Positions 7,604 to 15,723 of a stretch of 23,257 nt of DNA are shown here, piece after piece (the first letter of the stretch is position 1; the number at the start of each line of letters is the position of its first letter). The stretch comes from Nitriliruptoraceae bacterium. GTDB taxonomy: Bacteria; Actinomycetota; Nitriliruptoria; Nitriliruptorales; Nitriliruptoraceae. The DNA is taken from assembly GCA_007134165.1 (NCBI GenBank), contig SLLJ01000141.1:1-23257 (forward strand), read 5' to 3'. Position numbers and translations under genes: made by a program. Below the pieces are notes generated by a model, which was given only the letters and a program-made list of their open reading frames with translations, ran no database searches and was not told where the DNA came from.

Positions 7604-8989
7604 TCACACCCGTTCGAGCAGCTCGGTCACACCCTTCTCGATCCCGGCGGCCAGCACCTCGGCGTCCGGGATCGAGTCCAGGTCGGCGGTGACCCCGAAG
7701 GCGAGCTTGCCGTCGTAGGAGAAGATCGCCACGCCGGTGCGGAAACCCTCCCCGATCGGCACGTAGGGGGAGGCGGTCAGCAGCCGGCGGCCCAGCAGGT
7801 AGCGGGGCTGCTGAGGTCCGGGCACGTTGGTGGTGACCGTGGTCACGAACCGCTGTCCGCGGCGCTGGATGAGTTCGGTGACCGAGCGCAGGGTCAGGCC
7901 GACCACCATCGCCGGCGCCATGCCCGTTGCCCCGACCATCGTGGCCACGGCCACCGCCTCACCCGATCCCTTGAGAGCGTCCATCTCCGCGCGTACGGCC
8001 ACCAGACGTTCGACGGGGTCGGCGATGGTCACCGGCAGCGAGGCGAACAGGGCCGTGACCCGGTTGTTCACCTCGCCGCGCTGGTCCTCGGAACGAAGCG
8101 AGACCGGGATCATGCTGCGGACCTCGGCGCCATCGTGCAGTTCGCCGCGGCCGAGCAGGACCTCGCGGTAGCCGTTGGTGACCGCCGCGAGGATGACGTC
8201 GTTGACGGTCCCGCCCAACGCTTTGCGGATCGTCTTGACGTCACCGAGCGACGCGTGCGCGCTGGCATAGCGCCGGTGCGGACCGATCGGTCCGACCAGG
8301 CTGGAGGGCGGCATTGGCTGCAGGATCCCGGCGAGCTCGGCGGCACCACGGGCCGCAGCGGCGAGCTGTGCCACGAGGTGTCCGGGCTGGCGAACCGCAC
8401 CGACCGCACCGCTGGCGACTCCGACCGGCTGGGTCACCAGATCGCCGAGCGCATCGCGCACCAACGTGCGCCGCGCCGGGGCTGGAGCGGCCTGCCAGCG
8501 GCTGGGCTCGGCCGGGAGCGCGTCGGGTTCCTCCTCGAGGATCAACGCCAGCAGATCGGTCCCGGCGATGCCGTCGACCACACAGTGGTGGACCTTGCTC
8601 AGCATCGCCCAGCGGTCGCCCTCGAGCCCCTCGACGAACCAGGTCTCCCACAGCGGACGGTTTCGGTCGAGCTGCTGACTCATCACCCGGCCGACCAGCA
8701 GGTGGAGTTGTTCCACGCCACCGGGGCTGGGCAGCGCGGTGTGCCGCACGTGGTAGTCGAGTTGGAAGTGCTGGTCATCGACCCACACGGGTCGGGCAAG
8801 GCGCAGTGGCACCCGCTGGATGCGCTGACGGTAGCGCGGGATGAAGTCGAGCTTGGCGCCGATGGCGTCGCGCAGAGATGCCCACGGGGGCGGCGGGCCC
8901 TCGAACACCCCGACCGAGCCGATGTGCATGTGGTCGGCGTCGTCCTCGACGTGCAGGAACCAGCTATCGAGCGGGCTCATCCTCTCCAC
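7604..8989 (-). CDS. Wax ester synthase/diacylglycerol acyltransferase (WS/DGAT)
   Basis: This 461-residue enzyme transfers an acyl chain from acyl-CoA to diacylglycerol or a fatty alcohol, making storage triacylglycerol or wax esters. The catalytic motif HHCVVDG (HHxxxDG) is at residues 134-140. RPLWE at 111-115 and TNVPGPQ near the C-terminal third are also diagnostic. Length and both halves are complete. The GTG start (reading VERMSPLDSW) has GGGAGGAG seven bases upstream; the internal ATG three codons later is the alternative start used by many homologues. It follows the histidine phosphatase gene on the same strand but has its own candidate -10 element in the gap. Which acyl acceptor it prefers cannot be read from the sequence. 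Confidence 0.94.
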   Translation of the reverse strand: MERMSPLDSWFLHVEDDADHMHIGSVGVFEGPPPPWASLRDAIGAKLDFIPRYRQRIQRVPLRLARPVWVDDQHFQLDYHVRHTALPSPGGVEQLHLLVGRVMSQQLDRNRPLWETWFVEGLEGDRWAMLSKVHHCVVDGIAGTDLLALILEEEPDALPAEPSRWQAAPAPARRTLVRDALGDLVTQPVGVASGAVGAVRQPGHLVAQLAAAARGAAELAGILQPMPPSSLVGPIGPHRRYASAHASLGDVKTIRKALGGTVNDVILAAVTNGYREVLLGRGELHDGAEVRSMIPVSLRSEDQRGEVNNRVTALFASLPVTIADPVERLVAVRAEMDALKGSGEAVAVATMVGATGMAPAMVVGLTLRSVTELIQRRGQRFVTTVTTNVPGPQQPRYLLGRRLLTASPYVPIGEGFRTGVAIFSYDGKLAFGVTADLDSIPDAEVLAAGIEKGVTELLERV

Positions 8990-9064
8990 GCGGCATCTCC
9001 TCCCGCAGCGGCCGACGACCCGCACCGGGCCTGACCGCCGTCTCCCTGACCAGCGACAGGACTC

Positions 9065-9070
9065 ACGCTA
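9065..9070 (-). promoter_or_regulatory. Candidate -10 element of the acyltransferase gene
   Basis: On the minus strand TAGCGT fits TANNNT. It lies between the stop of the histidine phosphatase gene and the acyltransferase start, giving a leader of about 70 bases. I saw no clear -35 element. Confidence 0.4.
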
Positions 9071-9080
9071 GCGCGCCGCC

Positions 9081-9833
9081 TCAGCGACCGACCGGCGGGC
9101 CGTCTGCCAGCTGTGCGGGCAGCGACCCGGTGCGCATCTCATGGGGAACGTGGGCGGTCTCGTTCCAGCGGTCGAGGACCACGGCGCCGAGCGCGGCCGA
9201 TCCGTCGGTATCCGCCGGAGTCTCGCCCCCCCAGGCCGCGAGCTCCGCCGCCGTCGCCGGACTGTTGGCCGTGCCACCCCAGGCCACCAGGTGCGTGACC
9301 GCAGCGTTGCTGACCCCACCCAGCGTGCCCGGCGCCAGCCCGAGCAGCCGGTGGGTGCCGTGCCACACCGGCCCGCCGTGGGTCACCGCGATCGTGACCG
9401 ACCCGGGCGCCGTTGCCGCCAGCCAGCGTCGCAGCACCGGCTCGACCCGGTCGGCCAGCATGGCGGCCGACTCACCGCCGACCTCCTCGACGACGTCCTC
9501 ACCCGCCAACCAACGGACCCAGCGCTCAGCGTCGTCACGGGCCACCTCGGTGCGCAAGCGTCCCTCCCAGGCGCCGAAGGTGCGTTCGCGCAGGCCCGGG
9601 TCCTGCGCCGGTTCGCAGCCCAGCGCCTGAGCCAACGGCTCCATGGTCTCACGCGTGCGCTGCAGGTCGGAGGTCACCAGCCGGGCGTCGGGATGCGCGG
9701 CGGCCAGCGCCAAGGCGGTGGCCCGGGCCTGCGCGTGGCCGAGCGCGGTCAGGCCTGCACAGCGCTGACCTTGAATCCGGGCCTCCGCGTTCCAGACCGA
9801 CTCGCCATGACGCACCAGCACCAGGCGCCTCAC
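9081..9833 (-). CDS. Histidine phosphatase, GpgP-like
   Basis: This 250-residue protein is a phosphoglycerate-mutase-like phosphatase. The phosphohistidine motif VRHGE is at residues 7-11. The acidic residue is in the LRERTFGAWEG segment, and the second His motif is VTHGGPV. Its GTG start overlaps the rsfS stop as GTGA. In Mycobacterium tuberculosis the gene after nadD and rsfS is gpgP, glucosyl-3-phosphoglycerate phosphatase, in the same branch; the C-terminal LDRWNETAHV here resembles that protein's LDVWNASARV. That would place it in methylglucose lipopolysaccharide or glucosylglycerate metabolism. I saw no partner glucosyltransferase in the window, so a generic phosphatase remains possible. 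It carries an extra 20-25-residue tail. Confidence 0.88.
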   Translation of the reverse strand: MRRLVLVRHGESVWNAEARIQGQRCAGLTALGHAQARATALALAAAHPDARLVTSDLQRTRETMEPLAQALGCEPAQDPGLRERTFGAWEGRLRTEVARDDAERWVRWLAGEDVVEEVGGESAAMLADRVEPVLRRWLAATAPGSVTIAVTHGGPVWHGTHRLLGLAPGTLGGVSNAAVTHLVAWGGTANSPATAAELAAWGGETPADTDGSAALGAVVLDRWNETAHVPHEMRTGSLPAQLADGPPVGR

Positions 9834-10306
9834 GCGGGCCGCCCGCCGTCGCGGTCCGGGCGCCAGATCGTGGCCCCGGCACTCGCCGCGACCGGCCGGT
9901 GCTCCCGGGAGGTTGCGAACACCTCGGCGCCGGGCTCGAGCACCTCCCCGGTCCAAGGATCGCGGCGGGGCACGTCGGACCACAATCGCTCGAGTTCGTA
10001 GAACGACCGTTGCTCGGCCGAGAACAGGTGGTAGACCACCTCGCCGTAGTCGAGCAGGATCCACCCGGAGGCGGGGTCGCCCTCCCGGTGCAGCGCGCGC
10101 CGCCCGAAGACCTCGCGCAGGCGTTCCTGCACGGCGTCGCTGATGGCGTCCAACTGCCGTTCGTTGCTGGCGGTGGCGAGCACGAACAGGTCCACCAGCT
10201 TGAGGACCCCGCCCACCTCCAGCACCACCAGGTCGGTGGCCTTCTTGTCGTCGGCGGCTTCGGCGGCCGCCACGGCCAGGGCCAGGGGCCCGGACAGCTC
10301 GTTCAC
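9830..10306 (-). CDS. rsfS: Ribosomal silencing factor RsfS
   Basis: RsfS binds ribosomal protein uL14 on the 50S subunit and blocks subunit joining when nutrients are low. The core runs from LALAVAAAEAADDKKATDLVV through VDLFVLATASNERQL, HREGDPASGWILLDYGEVVYHLF and FYELERLW, all hallmarks of the family. I favour the GTG at 10306 (158 residues, GAGG five bases upstream). The in-frame region up to the GTG at 10405 has many A/T third positions and a TTA codon, unlike the rest. That longer 191-residue form would overlap the previous stop and cannot be excluded. A C-terminal extension of about 45 residues after the core is longer than usual. Confidence 0.93.
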   Translation of the reverse strand: MNELSGPLALAVAAAEAADDKKATDLVVLEVGGVLKLVDLFVLATASNERQLDAISDAVQERLREVFGRRALHREGDPASGWILLDYGEVVYHLFSAEQRSFYELERLWSDVPRRDPWTGEVLEPGAEVFATSREHRPVAASAGATIWRPDRDGGRPA

Positions 10307-10397
10307 GTACACCTCGTCGGGGTCGTCGTCCGTACGCCAGGGAACCACACCCGCTCGCCAGCCGCGAGGTAACAGGCCGAACGGAGCCGCGGCGCGT

Positions 10398-11858
10398 TCA
10401 GCCACCGGCCGATGGCAGGAAATCCGCTCCCACGATCACGGTCACGTCCACGACCGACTGTGGGGTTCCGGACCGCTCGATCTCGCCGACTCCGAGCCGT
10501 GCCTGCAGGTCACGGCCGATCTCGACCTGTGCGGGGTCGGTGTCGTGCAGCACGATCCGGGTGGTGGGATGGTCGAAGTGTTCGGCGTTGCCGGTCAGCC
10601 GCACCTGGTAGCCACCCGGAGTGACCCGCTCGGCGACCTGCTGGCCGACACCCGGGACGCCGGCGCCGTTGAGCACCTGAAGCGCGATGCCCGCGCCGGG
10701 GCCTTCTCGCGTGCTCCAGGGTCCGAGCCGCTCCTCGATCACCGTCGGGGCTCGGTCGTCGTCGAGCCGGTAGCGGTCGTCGGGCTCGGCCCCGAGCGGC
10801 GCCACCGGCAGGGTCAGGGTCACGACCAGATCCCGTGCGCGAGCGTCTGCGAGCTCGAGCAGCAACTCCTGCAGTCGCGCCGGATCCCCGACCAGCAGGC
10901 CGCCGCCGGCCACGTCCACCTCGTCGAATCCGCCGGAGGCGCGTGCTCCGAAGCGCTCCGGCGCCCGGGCGACCTGGTCGAGCAGTCCCTCGAGCACCTG
11001 CTGGGTCTGTGGCAACGCGTCGAGCTCACGGCTGCTCTCCGCGCGCAGCACGAGGTAGTCGACCACGCGGTCGCCGTCGAGGACCGCCGGCCCGGGAGCG
11101 AACCCGATCACCGATCCGTCCCCCGGCAGTTCGCGCCCGACCTCGACCGGAATGCCCTCGGACCGCGCCGTCAGTGACGCCCACCCAACGCGGTCGAGGA
11201 CCAGAACCTCATCGAGATCGACCAGCAGGAGGTTGTCCAGCGCCACCCGCACGGTGTCCGGGCCTCCGAACGCGAACGCCTCGGCGAGGTCGAGGCTGCC
11301 GAAACCGGGCACCTCGGACAGCAGCCGCAAGGGCATGAGCACGATGCTGCCCAGTTCGCTGGCCGGGTCCACGGCCAGCACGGCGAGGCTGACCGCCTGC
11401 CCGTCGTCGACCGTGACGAGCACCACCGCGCTCGCCGCGGTCTGCACCGTGGCCGATGCGACCCCCTCGGGCGGGACGGGCTCACCCTCCGGGATGGGAC
11501 TGGACCTCACCCCGAAGCCCCCCGTCAGCGCGATGGTCATCCCGACACCGAGGGCCGACAGCACCGCGAGCAGCACGGTGGCCACCGCCGCACGCCGCAG
11601 CCGACGACGTCGGATGCGCCGGGGTTCGTGGCGGCCGGTGGGACCCGGAGGCGGGCCGGCGCGCGGTCGACGCACCGCCGCCTCGTCCGCCGCGGAGGGC
11701 TCGTCGGACCCGGGCGTGTCCGTCTCGTCCGGCGGCGGATCGGCCGGGACCTCGGCTTCGAGGAAGCCCGGAGCCGGACCGGGGGGGACCGGCTTGCGCG
11801 ACGGACGCAGCACCACCTCGCGGGGATCGGGTCGGCTTCGACGCCGTGCGTCAGCCAT
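10398..11858 (-). CDS. Membrane protein with degenerate LCP-like domain and LytR_C domain
   Basis: This 486-residue protein has a basic, Pro-rich cytoplasmic tail (1-90), one membrane span at about 90-113, and an extracytoplasmic part. Residues about 145-310 follow the general layout of LytR-CpsA-Psr domains, including an AEAFAFGGPDTVRVALDN segment and a DYLVLRAES...TQQVLEGLL segment. The Asp/Arg residues that bind polyprenyl-pyrophosphate are largely not recognisable. Residues about 392-480 are a LytR_C domain starting IALQVLNGAGVPGVG. LCP enzymes attach glycopolymers to peptidoglycan; here catalysis is doubtful. The second of two adjacent ATGs is preferred because GGGAG lies seven bases upstream; the first is at 11861. 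It overlaps the nadD stop, and rsfS follows. Confidence 0.87.
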   Translation of the reverse strand: MADARRRSRPDPREVVLRPSRKPVPPGPAPGFLEAEVPADPPPDETDTPGSDEPSAADEAAVRRPRAGPPPGPTGRHEPRRIRRRRLRRAAVATVLLAVLSALGVGMTIALTGGFGVRSSPIPEGEPVPPEGVASATVQTAASAVVLVTVDDGQAVSLAVLAVDPASELGSIVLMPLRLLSEVPGFGSLDLAEAFAFGGPDTVRVALDNLLLVDLDEVLVLDRVGWASLTARSEGIPVEVGRELPGDGSVIGFAPGPAVLDGDRVVDYLVLRAESSRELDALPQTQQVLEGLLDQVARAPERFGARASGGFDEVDVAGGGLLVGDPARLQELLLELADARARDLVVTLTLPVAPLGAEPDDRYRLDDDRAPTVIEERLGPWSTREGPGAGIALQVLNGAGVPGVGQQVAERVTPGGYQVRLTGNAEHFDHPTTRIVLHDTDPAQVEIGRDLQARLGVGEIERSGTPQSVVDVTVIVGADFLPSAGG

Positions 11859-12465
11859 CATCCGACTCCCAGGCGTCCGGGGCCGCCGCGTCGTACAGCC
11901 CGTGGGTCCGCACGTAGCGGTCGACGGCCTCGGGCACCAGATAGCGGGTCGCCAGCCCCGCCGCGAACCGCCGGCGCAGCTGGGTCGAGGACACCTCGAG
12001 CTGCGGGATCTGCAGGTGCACCAGCTGCGGGCGCAGCCGCCGGCCGACGGGCGTGCCCATCCCCGGCCGGGTCACCACGACGAAGGTCGCCAGCGTCAGC
12101 GCCTCGTCACTTCGTTCCCACCGGGCCAGCCCGGCGGCCGCATCCTCGCCGAGGACGAAGAACCAGTCGGTGTCGGGCTCCTCGCGGTGCAACTCGGCCA
12201 GCGTGTCGGCGGTGTAGGTCGGACCGCAGCGGTGCACCTCACGATCATCGACCACGAGGTGGGGGTCCTCTGCCACCGCCGCGAGCGTCATCGCGACGCG
12301 CTCCGCAGCCGACGTCGGCGCCGTCCCCTTCATCCACGGCTCACCGGCGACCAGCAACCGCACCTGGTCCAGACCGAGTTCGACGCGGGCGCACTCAGCC
12401 ACCACGAGGTGACCGAGGTGGGGGGGGTCGAAGGTGCCCCCGAGGAGGCCGACACGGCGGATCAT
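11851..12465 (-). CDS. nadD: Nicotinate-nucleotide adenylyltransferase
   Basis: NadD adenylates nicotinate mononucleotide to nicotinate adenine dinucleotide in NAD synthesis. The nucleotidyltransferase motif GGTFDPPHLGH is at residues 9-19. AGEPWMKG, FFVLGEDAAAGLARWE and the C-terminal SSTQLRRR follow the family pattern. The reading is 204 residues, normal for NadD. I chose the ATG at 12465 because TAGCCT lies exactly seven bases upstream on the minus strand, suggesting a leaderless transcript that starts at this codon. The frame is open 13 codons further, but that part overlaps the promoter. It heads the nadD-LytR_C-rsfS-phosphatase operon, with its stop overlapping the next start. Confidence 0.95.
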   Translation of the reverse strand: MIRRVGLLGGTFDPPHLGHLVVAECARVELGLDQVRLLVAGEPWMKGTAPTSAAERVAMTLAAVAEDPHLVVDDREVHRCGPTYTADTLAELHREEPDTDWFFVLGEDAAAGLARWERSDEALTLATFVVVTRPGMGTPVGRRLRPQLVHLQIPQLEVSSTQLRRRFAAGLATRYLVPEAVDRYVRTHGLYDAAAPDAWESDDG

Positions 12466-12472
12466 CACGCCG

Positions 12473-12478
12473 AGGCTA
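12473..12478 (-). promoter_or_regulatory. Leaderless-type -10 element of the nadD operon
   Basis: On the minus strand TAGCCT fits TANNNT and is separated by seven bases from the nadD ATG. No Shine-Dalgarno sequence is present upstream of that ATG, which agrees with a leaderless start. Confidence 0.55.
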
Positions 12479-12540
12479 GCCCGCCACCGACACCGGGTCG
12501 GCACCCACCGACGCCGGGCACCTCGCCAGCAGCGAGCGAC

Positions 12541-12546
12541 TAGGGT
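12541..12546 (+). promoter_or_regulatory. Candidate -10 element of trpB
   Basis: TAGGGT fits TANNNT. Transcription near 12553 would give a leader of about 60 bases carrying the GAGGAG ribosome site of trpB. With the minus-strand nadD element it makes the 149-base gap a divergent promoter region. Confidence 0.45.
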
Positions 12547-12614
12547 CGCAGCAGGTGATCCCTGCCGCCCCCCGGGGATGACCCCCCGTCAGCACCGATC
12601 ACGAGGAGCCACCG

Positions 12615-13979
12615 GTGGCCGAGCCGACCAAGATCCTGCTCGACGAGAGCGAGCTGCCGACCCACTGGTACAACGTCATCCCCGACCTGCCCGAACCGCC
12701 CCCGCCGCCGCTGCACCCGGGCACCCACCAGCCGGTCGGTCCAGAGGACCTCGCCCCACTGTTCCCCATGGGCCTGATCCTGCAGGAGGTCACCGGCGAG
12801 CGCTACGTCGAGATCCCCGAGGCCGTTCGCGAGGTCTACCGGCTGTGGCGGCCGTCCCCGCTGTACCGCGCCCACAACCTCGAACGCCACCTCGACACCC
12901 CGGCGCGCATCTACTTCAAGTACGAGGGGGTCTCCCCCGCCGGCAGCCACAAGCCCAACACCGCCGTGCCGCAGGCCTACTACAACGCCGCCGAAGGCGT
13001 GGAGCGCCTGACCACCGAGACCGGCGCCGGCCAGTGGGGTTCGGCGCTGGCGTTCGCCTGCGCGCAGTTCGGGCTCGGCTGCGAGGTGTGGCAGGTCGCC
13101 GCGTCGTTCACCCAGAAGCCCTACCGCGCGTCGATGATGCGGCTGTGGGGTGCGACCGTGCATTCCTCGCCCTCGGAGCTGACCGCCGCAGGCCGGGCGG
13201 TGCTCGCCGAACACCCCGACTCCCCCGGGTCGCTCGGGATCGCGATCTCCGAGGCCGTCGAGGCCGCGCTGGCCGACGAACAGACCAAGTATGCGCTGGG
13301 CAGCGTGCTCAACCACGTGCTGCTGCACCAGACGGTGATCGGCGAGGAGGCACTGCTGCAGCTGGCCAAGGTCGGTGACACCCCCGACCTGATCGTGGGC
13401 TGTACCGGCGGCGGCTCGAACTTCGCCGGACTCTTCTTCCCGTTCCTGCGGGAGAAGCTCGCCGGCAGGATGGCGCCGAGCATCCTCGCGGTGGAGCCGG
13501 CGGCCTGCCCGTCGCTGACCAAGGGCGAGTACCGCTACGACTTCGGTGACGTCGCCGGGATGACGCCACTGATGAAGATGCACACCCTCGGTCACGACTT
13601 CATCCCCGATCCCATCCACGCCGGGGGGTTGCGCTACCACGGGATGTCGCCGCTGCTCTCCCATCTCTACGAACTCGGGCTGTTCGAGGCCGAAGCCATC
13701 GATCAGACCCAGTGCTTCGACGCGGCCCTGACCTTCGCGCGAACCCAGGGGATCGTGCCGGCCCCCGAACCCACCCACGCCATCGCCGCCGCCGTGCGCG
13801 AAGCCGAGCGCTGCCGCGAGACCGGGGAGTCCAAGGTCATCCTCACCGCGCTGTGCGGGCACGGGCACTTCGACATGGCCGCCTACGACGCCTACCTGTC
13901 GGGGCAACTGCGCGACCACGACTACCCCGCCGAAGCCGTCGCCGAGGCGATGGCGCGCGTGCCCGTCGTCGAGGACTGA
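12615..13979 (+). CDS. trpB: Tryptophan synthase beta subunit, TrpB2 type
   Basis: This 454-residue PLP enzyme joins indole and serine to make tryptophan. The Schiff-base Lys is Lys113 in AGSHKPN (109-115), the form seen in TrpB2 rather than the GAHKIN of TrpB1. ETGAGQWG at 135-142 matches the catalytic-Glu motif, and GCTGGGSNFAGLF supplies the glycine loop that holds the PLP phosphate. The long N-terminal part with WYNVIPDLP is also TrpB2-like. The GTG start has GAGGAG six bases upstream. No trpA, trpC or other trp gene is adjacent, as is common for TrpB2, which may work without TrpA as an indole-salvage enzyme. Downstream is an MFS transporter. Confidence 0.95.
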   Translation: MAEPTKILLDESELPTHWYNVIPDLPEPPPPPLHPGTHQPVGPEDLAPLFPMGLILQEVTGERYVEIPEAVREVYRLWRPSPLYRAHNLERHLDTPARIYFKYEGVSPAGSHKPNTAVPQAYYNAAEGVERLTTETGAGQWGSALAFACAQFGLGCEVWQVAASFTQKPYRASMMRLWGATVHSSPSELTAAGRAVLAEHPDSPGSLGIAISEAVEAALADEQTKYALGSVLNHVLLHQTVIGEEALLQLAKVGDTPDLIVGCTGGGSNFAGLFFPFLREKLAGRMAPSILAVEPAACPSLTKGEYRYDFGDVAGMTPLMKMHTLGHDFIPDPIHAGGLRYHGMSPLLSHLYELGLFEAEAIDQTQCFDAALTFARTQGIVPAPEPTHAIAAAVREAERCRETGESKVILTALCGHGHFDMAAYDAYLSGQLRDHDYPAEAVAEAMARVPVVED

Positions 13980-13989
13980 GCCGGCGGTG

Positions 13990-14022
13990 CGGGACCGGCA
14001 GTCCCGGGGCACCGGCGGTCCC
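13990..14022 (+). terminator. Overlapping GC hairpins between trpB and the MFS gene
   Basis: CGGGAC (13990-13995) pairs with GTCCCG (14001-14006) around a five-base loop. Alternatively GGGACCG (13991-13997) pairs with CGGTCCC (14016-14022). The two cannot form together. With no T-tract, the element may be a terminator, an attenuator or a coincidence of composition. Confidence 0.35.
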
Positions 14023-14054
14023 GAACCGTGCGCGTGCCCCGTCCGGAGTTCCCC

Positions 14055-15362
14055 ATGCCCCCGCGCACCTCGAACCCACCAACGACTGCCGAGCCGCTGC
14101 CCGCAGACGCCTCACCGCCCGACGCCGATCCCGTGCCGCCACGGCGGGGCTGGCAGCTGCTCACCGATCGGGTCTTCGGGGCGTTCTTCGCCGGCAAGCT
14201 GGTCTCGACGATCGGGGTGTGGGTCCACAACATTGCGGCGGCGATCCTGGTCTTCGAGCTGACCGGCTCCGCGCTACTGGTCGGTGCGGTCACGGTCGGG
14301 CAGTTCGTGCCCCAACTGGTGATCACCCCCTTCAGCGGCGCGCAGGCGGACCGGGGTGACCGGCGTCGACAGGTCATCGTGGGCCGGCTGGTGGCAGCCA
14401 GCGGCTCGGGCCTGCTGGTCCTGTGGTCGCTGATCGTCGGCCTCGAAGGGCGGGCCGGAGCCGGGGCGGTGATCGTCGCGGCCACGATCGTGGGCGTAGG
14501 GTTCGCGCTCGGCGGCCCGGCCATGAGTGCGCTGGTGCCCTCCCTGGTGCGCCGCGAGGAGCTGGCATCCGCGATCGCGCTCAGCGCATCGCCGTTCACC
14601 ATCGCCCGGGTCGCAGGTCCGGCGATCGGGGCGGTGCTGGTGGCGACCGCCGGGGCCACCACCGCGTTCCTGGTCGCCACGGTCACCAATCTGGCCTTCG
14701 CGGCGGTGCTGTGGCGGCTGCCGATCCCAACCACGGCGCGCCGCACCGGCCGCGAAACGTCGATCGGCGCCGGCCTGCGCTACGTTCGCTCCGACGCCGC
14801 CATGCTCGGACTGCTGGTCGGCATCGCCGCGATCGGTGTGGGAGCCGACCCCGTCATCACCCTGACCCCGTCGATGGCCGCCGACCTCGGTCAGGACGCC
14901 GGCTTCGTCGGGGTGCTCGCCTCCTCGTTCGGCCTCGGGGCCGCCGGGGCATTCCTGGTCCTCGGCGTGCTGCGCCGCTGGCTCGGCCTCGAGCGGCTGG
15001 GGGTGGCCGGCATGCTGACCCTGGCCACCGGCCTGGTCGGATTCGCGGCGGCCTCCGCTCCCGGCCCGGCCGTCGTCGCGGCCGTGGTCGGCGGCATCGG
15101 GCTCACCACCGCCCTGACCTCGCTGACCACCATCGTGCAGCAGCGGGTTCCCGACGAGCTGCGCGGACGGGTGATGGCGCTGTGGTCGATGGCGTTCCTG
15201 GGCTCGCGGCCGCTGGCCGCCGGCACCACGGGCGCGGTCGCCGACGCCGCCTCGGTCACCGTCGCTCTGGGGCTGTCGATCGCGGTCGTCCTGGCCGGAG
15301 CCGTGGTCGTCGGCCGGAGCCGGGTCAGCCCAGCAGCCGCGCAGCCGTCTCGAGGAACGTGA
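14055..15362 (+). CDS. MFS transporter
   Basis: This 435-residue integral membrane protein has about twelve hydrophobic spans and resembles the EntS/MFS_3 branch of drug and siderophore exporters. After a Pro-rich tail of about 30 residues, span 1 begins near FGAFFAGKLVSTIGVWV. The loop between spans 2 and 3 reads SGAQADRGDRRRQVIVG, matching the MFS motif A (G-x3-D-R-x-G-R-R). A second similar loop, VPDELRGRVMALWSM, occurs in the C-terminal half. The ATG was chosen for GGAG six bases upstream; an upstream GTG at 14028 is weaker. It lies 75 bases after trpB, separated by hairpins, so linkage is uncertain. The substrate is unknown. Its last 38 bases overlap the 3' end of the opposite gene. Confidence 0.92.
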   Translation: MPPRTSNPPTTAEPLPADASPPDADPVPPRRGWQLLTDRVFGAFFAGKLVSTIGVWVHNIAAAILVFELTGSALLVGAVTVGQFVPQLVITPFSGAQADRGDRRRQVIVGRLVAASGSGLLVLWSLIVGLEGRAGAGAVIVAATIVGVGFALGGPAMSALVPSLVRREELASAIALSASPFTIARVAGPAIGAVLVATAGATTAFLVATVTNLAFAAVLWRLPIPTTARRTGRETSIGAGLRYVRSDAAMLGLLVGIAAIGVGADPVITLTPSMAADLGQDAGFVGVLASSFGLGAAGAFLVLGVLRRWLGLERLGVAGMLTLATGLVGFAAASAPGPAVVAAVVGGIGLTTALTSLTTIVQQRVPDELRGRVMALWSMAFLGSRPLAAGTTGAVADAASVTVALGLSIAVVLAGAVVVGRSRVSPAAAQPSRGT

Positions 15363-15669
15363 CCAGCACCACCAGCGCCACGACCACGAGCAGCAGCACC
15401 CGCAGCCATCCGGGCCGACGGGGAGTCGTCACCGGCGCCGACGTCGAGGTGGTGGACGACCGGTCGTCGGGGCCGTCAAGCAGGTCACGGGCCTCCTCGA
15501 GCCGCTCGTCGGGCACGACCACGACCATGCCACCCATGGTGAAGGGCAGCTGCGGGTAGGCGCCGCCGGCGTCGTCGCCGCGGACGTAGGCCTCGATGCC
15601 GTGCGAGCTGAGCAGCCCGCACGCGAGCTCGGCCTCGGCACGGCTGGAGAAGCGGTCGATGGTGGCCAC
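15325..15669 (-). CDS. DUF2007-like signal-transducing domain protein with C-terminal anchor
   Basis: This 114-residue protein starts with a small ferredoxin-like-fold domain of the DUF2007 type: FSSRAEAELACGLLSSHGI at 7-25, a YVRGDDAGG turn, and MVVVVPDERLEEARDLL at 48-64. A Ser/Thr-rich linker (70-82) and one membrane span at about 89-107 follow, so it is tail-anchored with the domain in the cytoplasm. Family members are annotated as putative signal transducers; no molecular role is established that I know of. The GTG start has AGGAG seven bases upstream. It lies 54 bases after the VWA gene on the same strand. Its 3' end overlaps the convergent MFS gene by 38 bases, covering the last residues of both. 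Confidence 0.82.
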   Translation of the reverse strand: MATIDRFSSRAEAELACGLLSSHGIEAYVRGDDAGGAYPQLPFTMGGMVVVVPDERLEEARDLLDGPDDRSSTTSTSAPVTTPRRPGWLRVLLLVVVALVVLVTFLETAARLLG

Positions 15670-15693
15670 GGCTGCGCTCCTGCTCGGCCGGTG

Positions 15694-15699
15694 ACGGTA
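15694..15699 (-). promoter_or_regulatory. Candidate -10 element of the DUF2007-like gene
   Basis: On the minus strand TACCGT fits TANNNT, 24 bases before the GTG start and after the VWA stop. It may provide expression independent of the upstream genes. No -35 is evident. Confidence 0.3.
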
Positions 15700-15723
15700 C
15701 CGCAGGCCGTCATCGACGCCCGG

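Noticed and set aside
12540..14012. A 490-codon open frame on the minus strand
   Set aside because: It is fully antisense to trpB, which has clear family motifs and a ribosome site.
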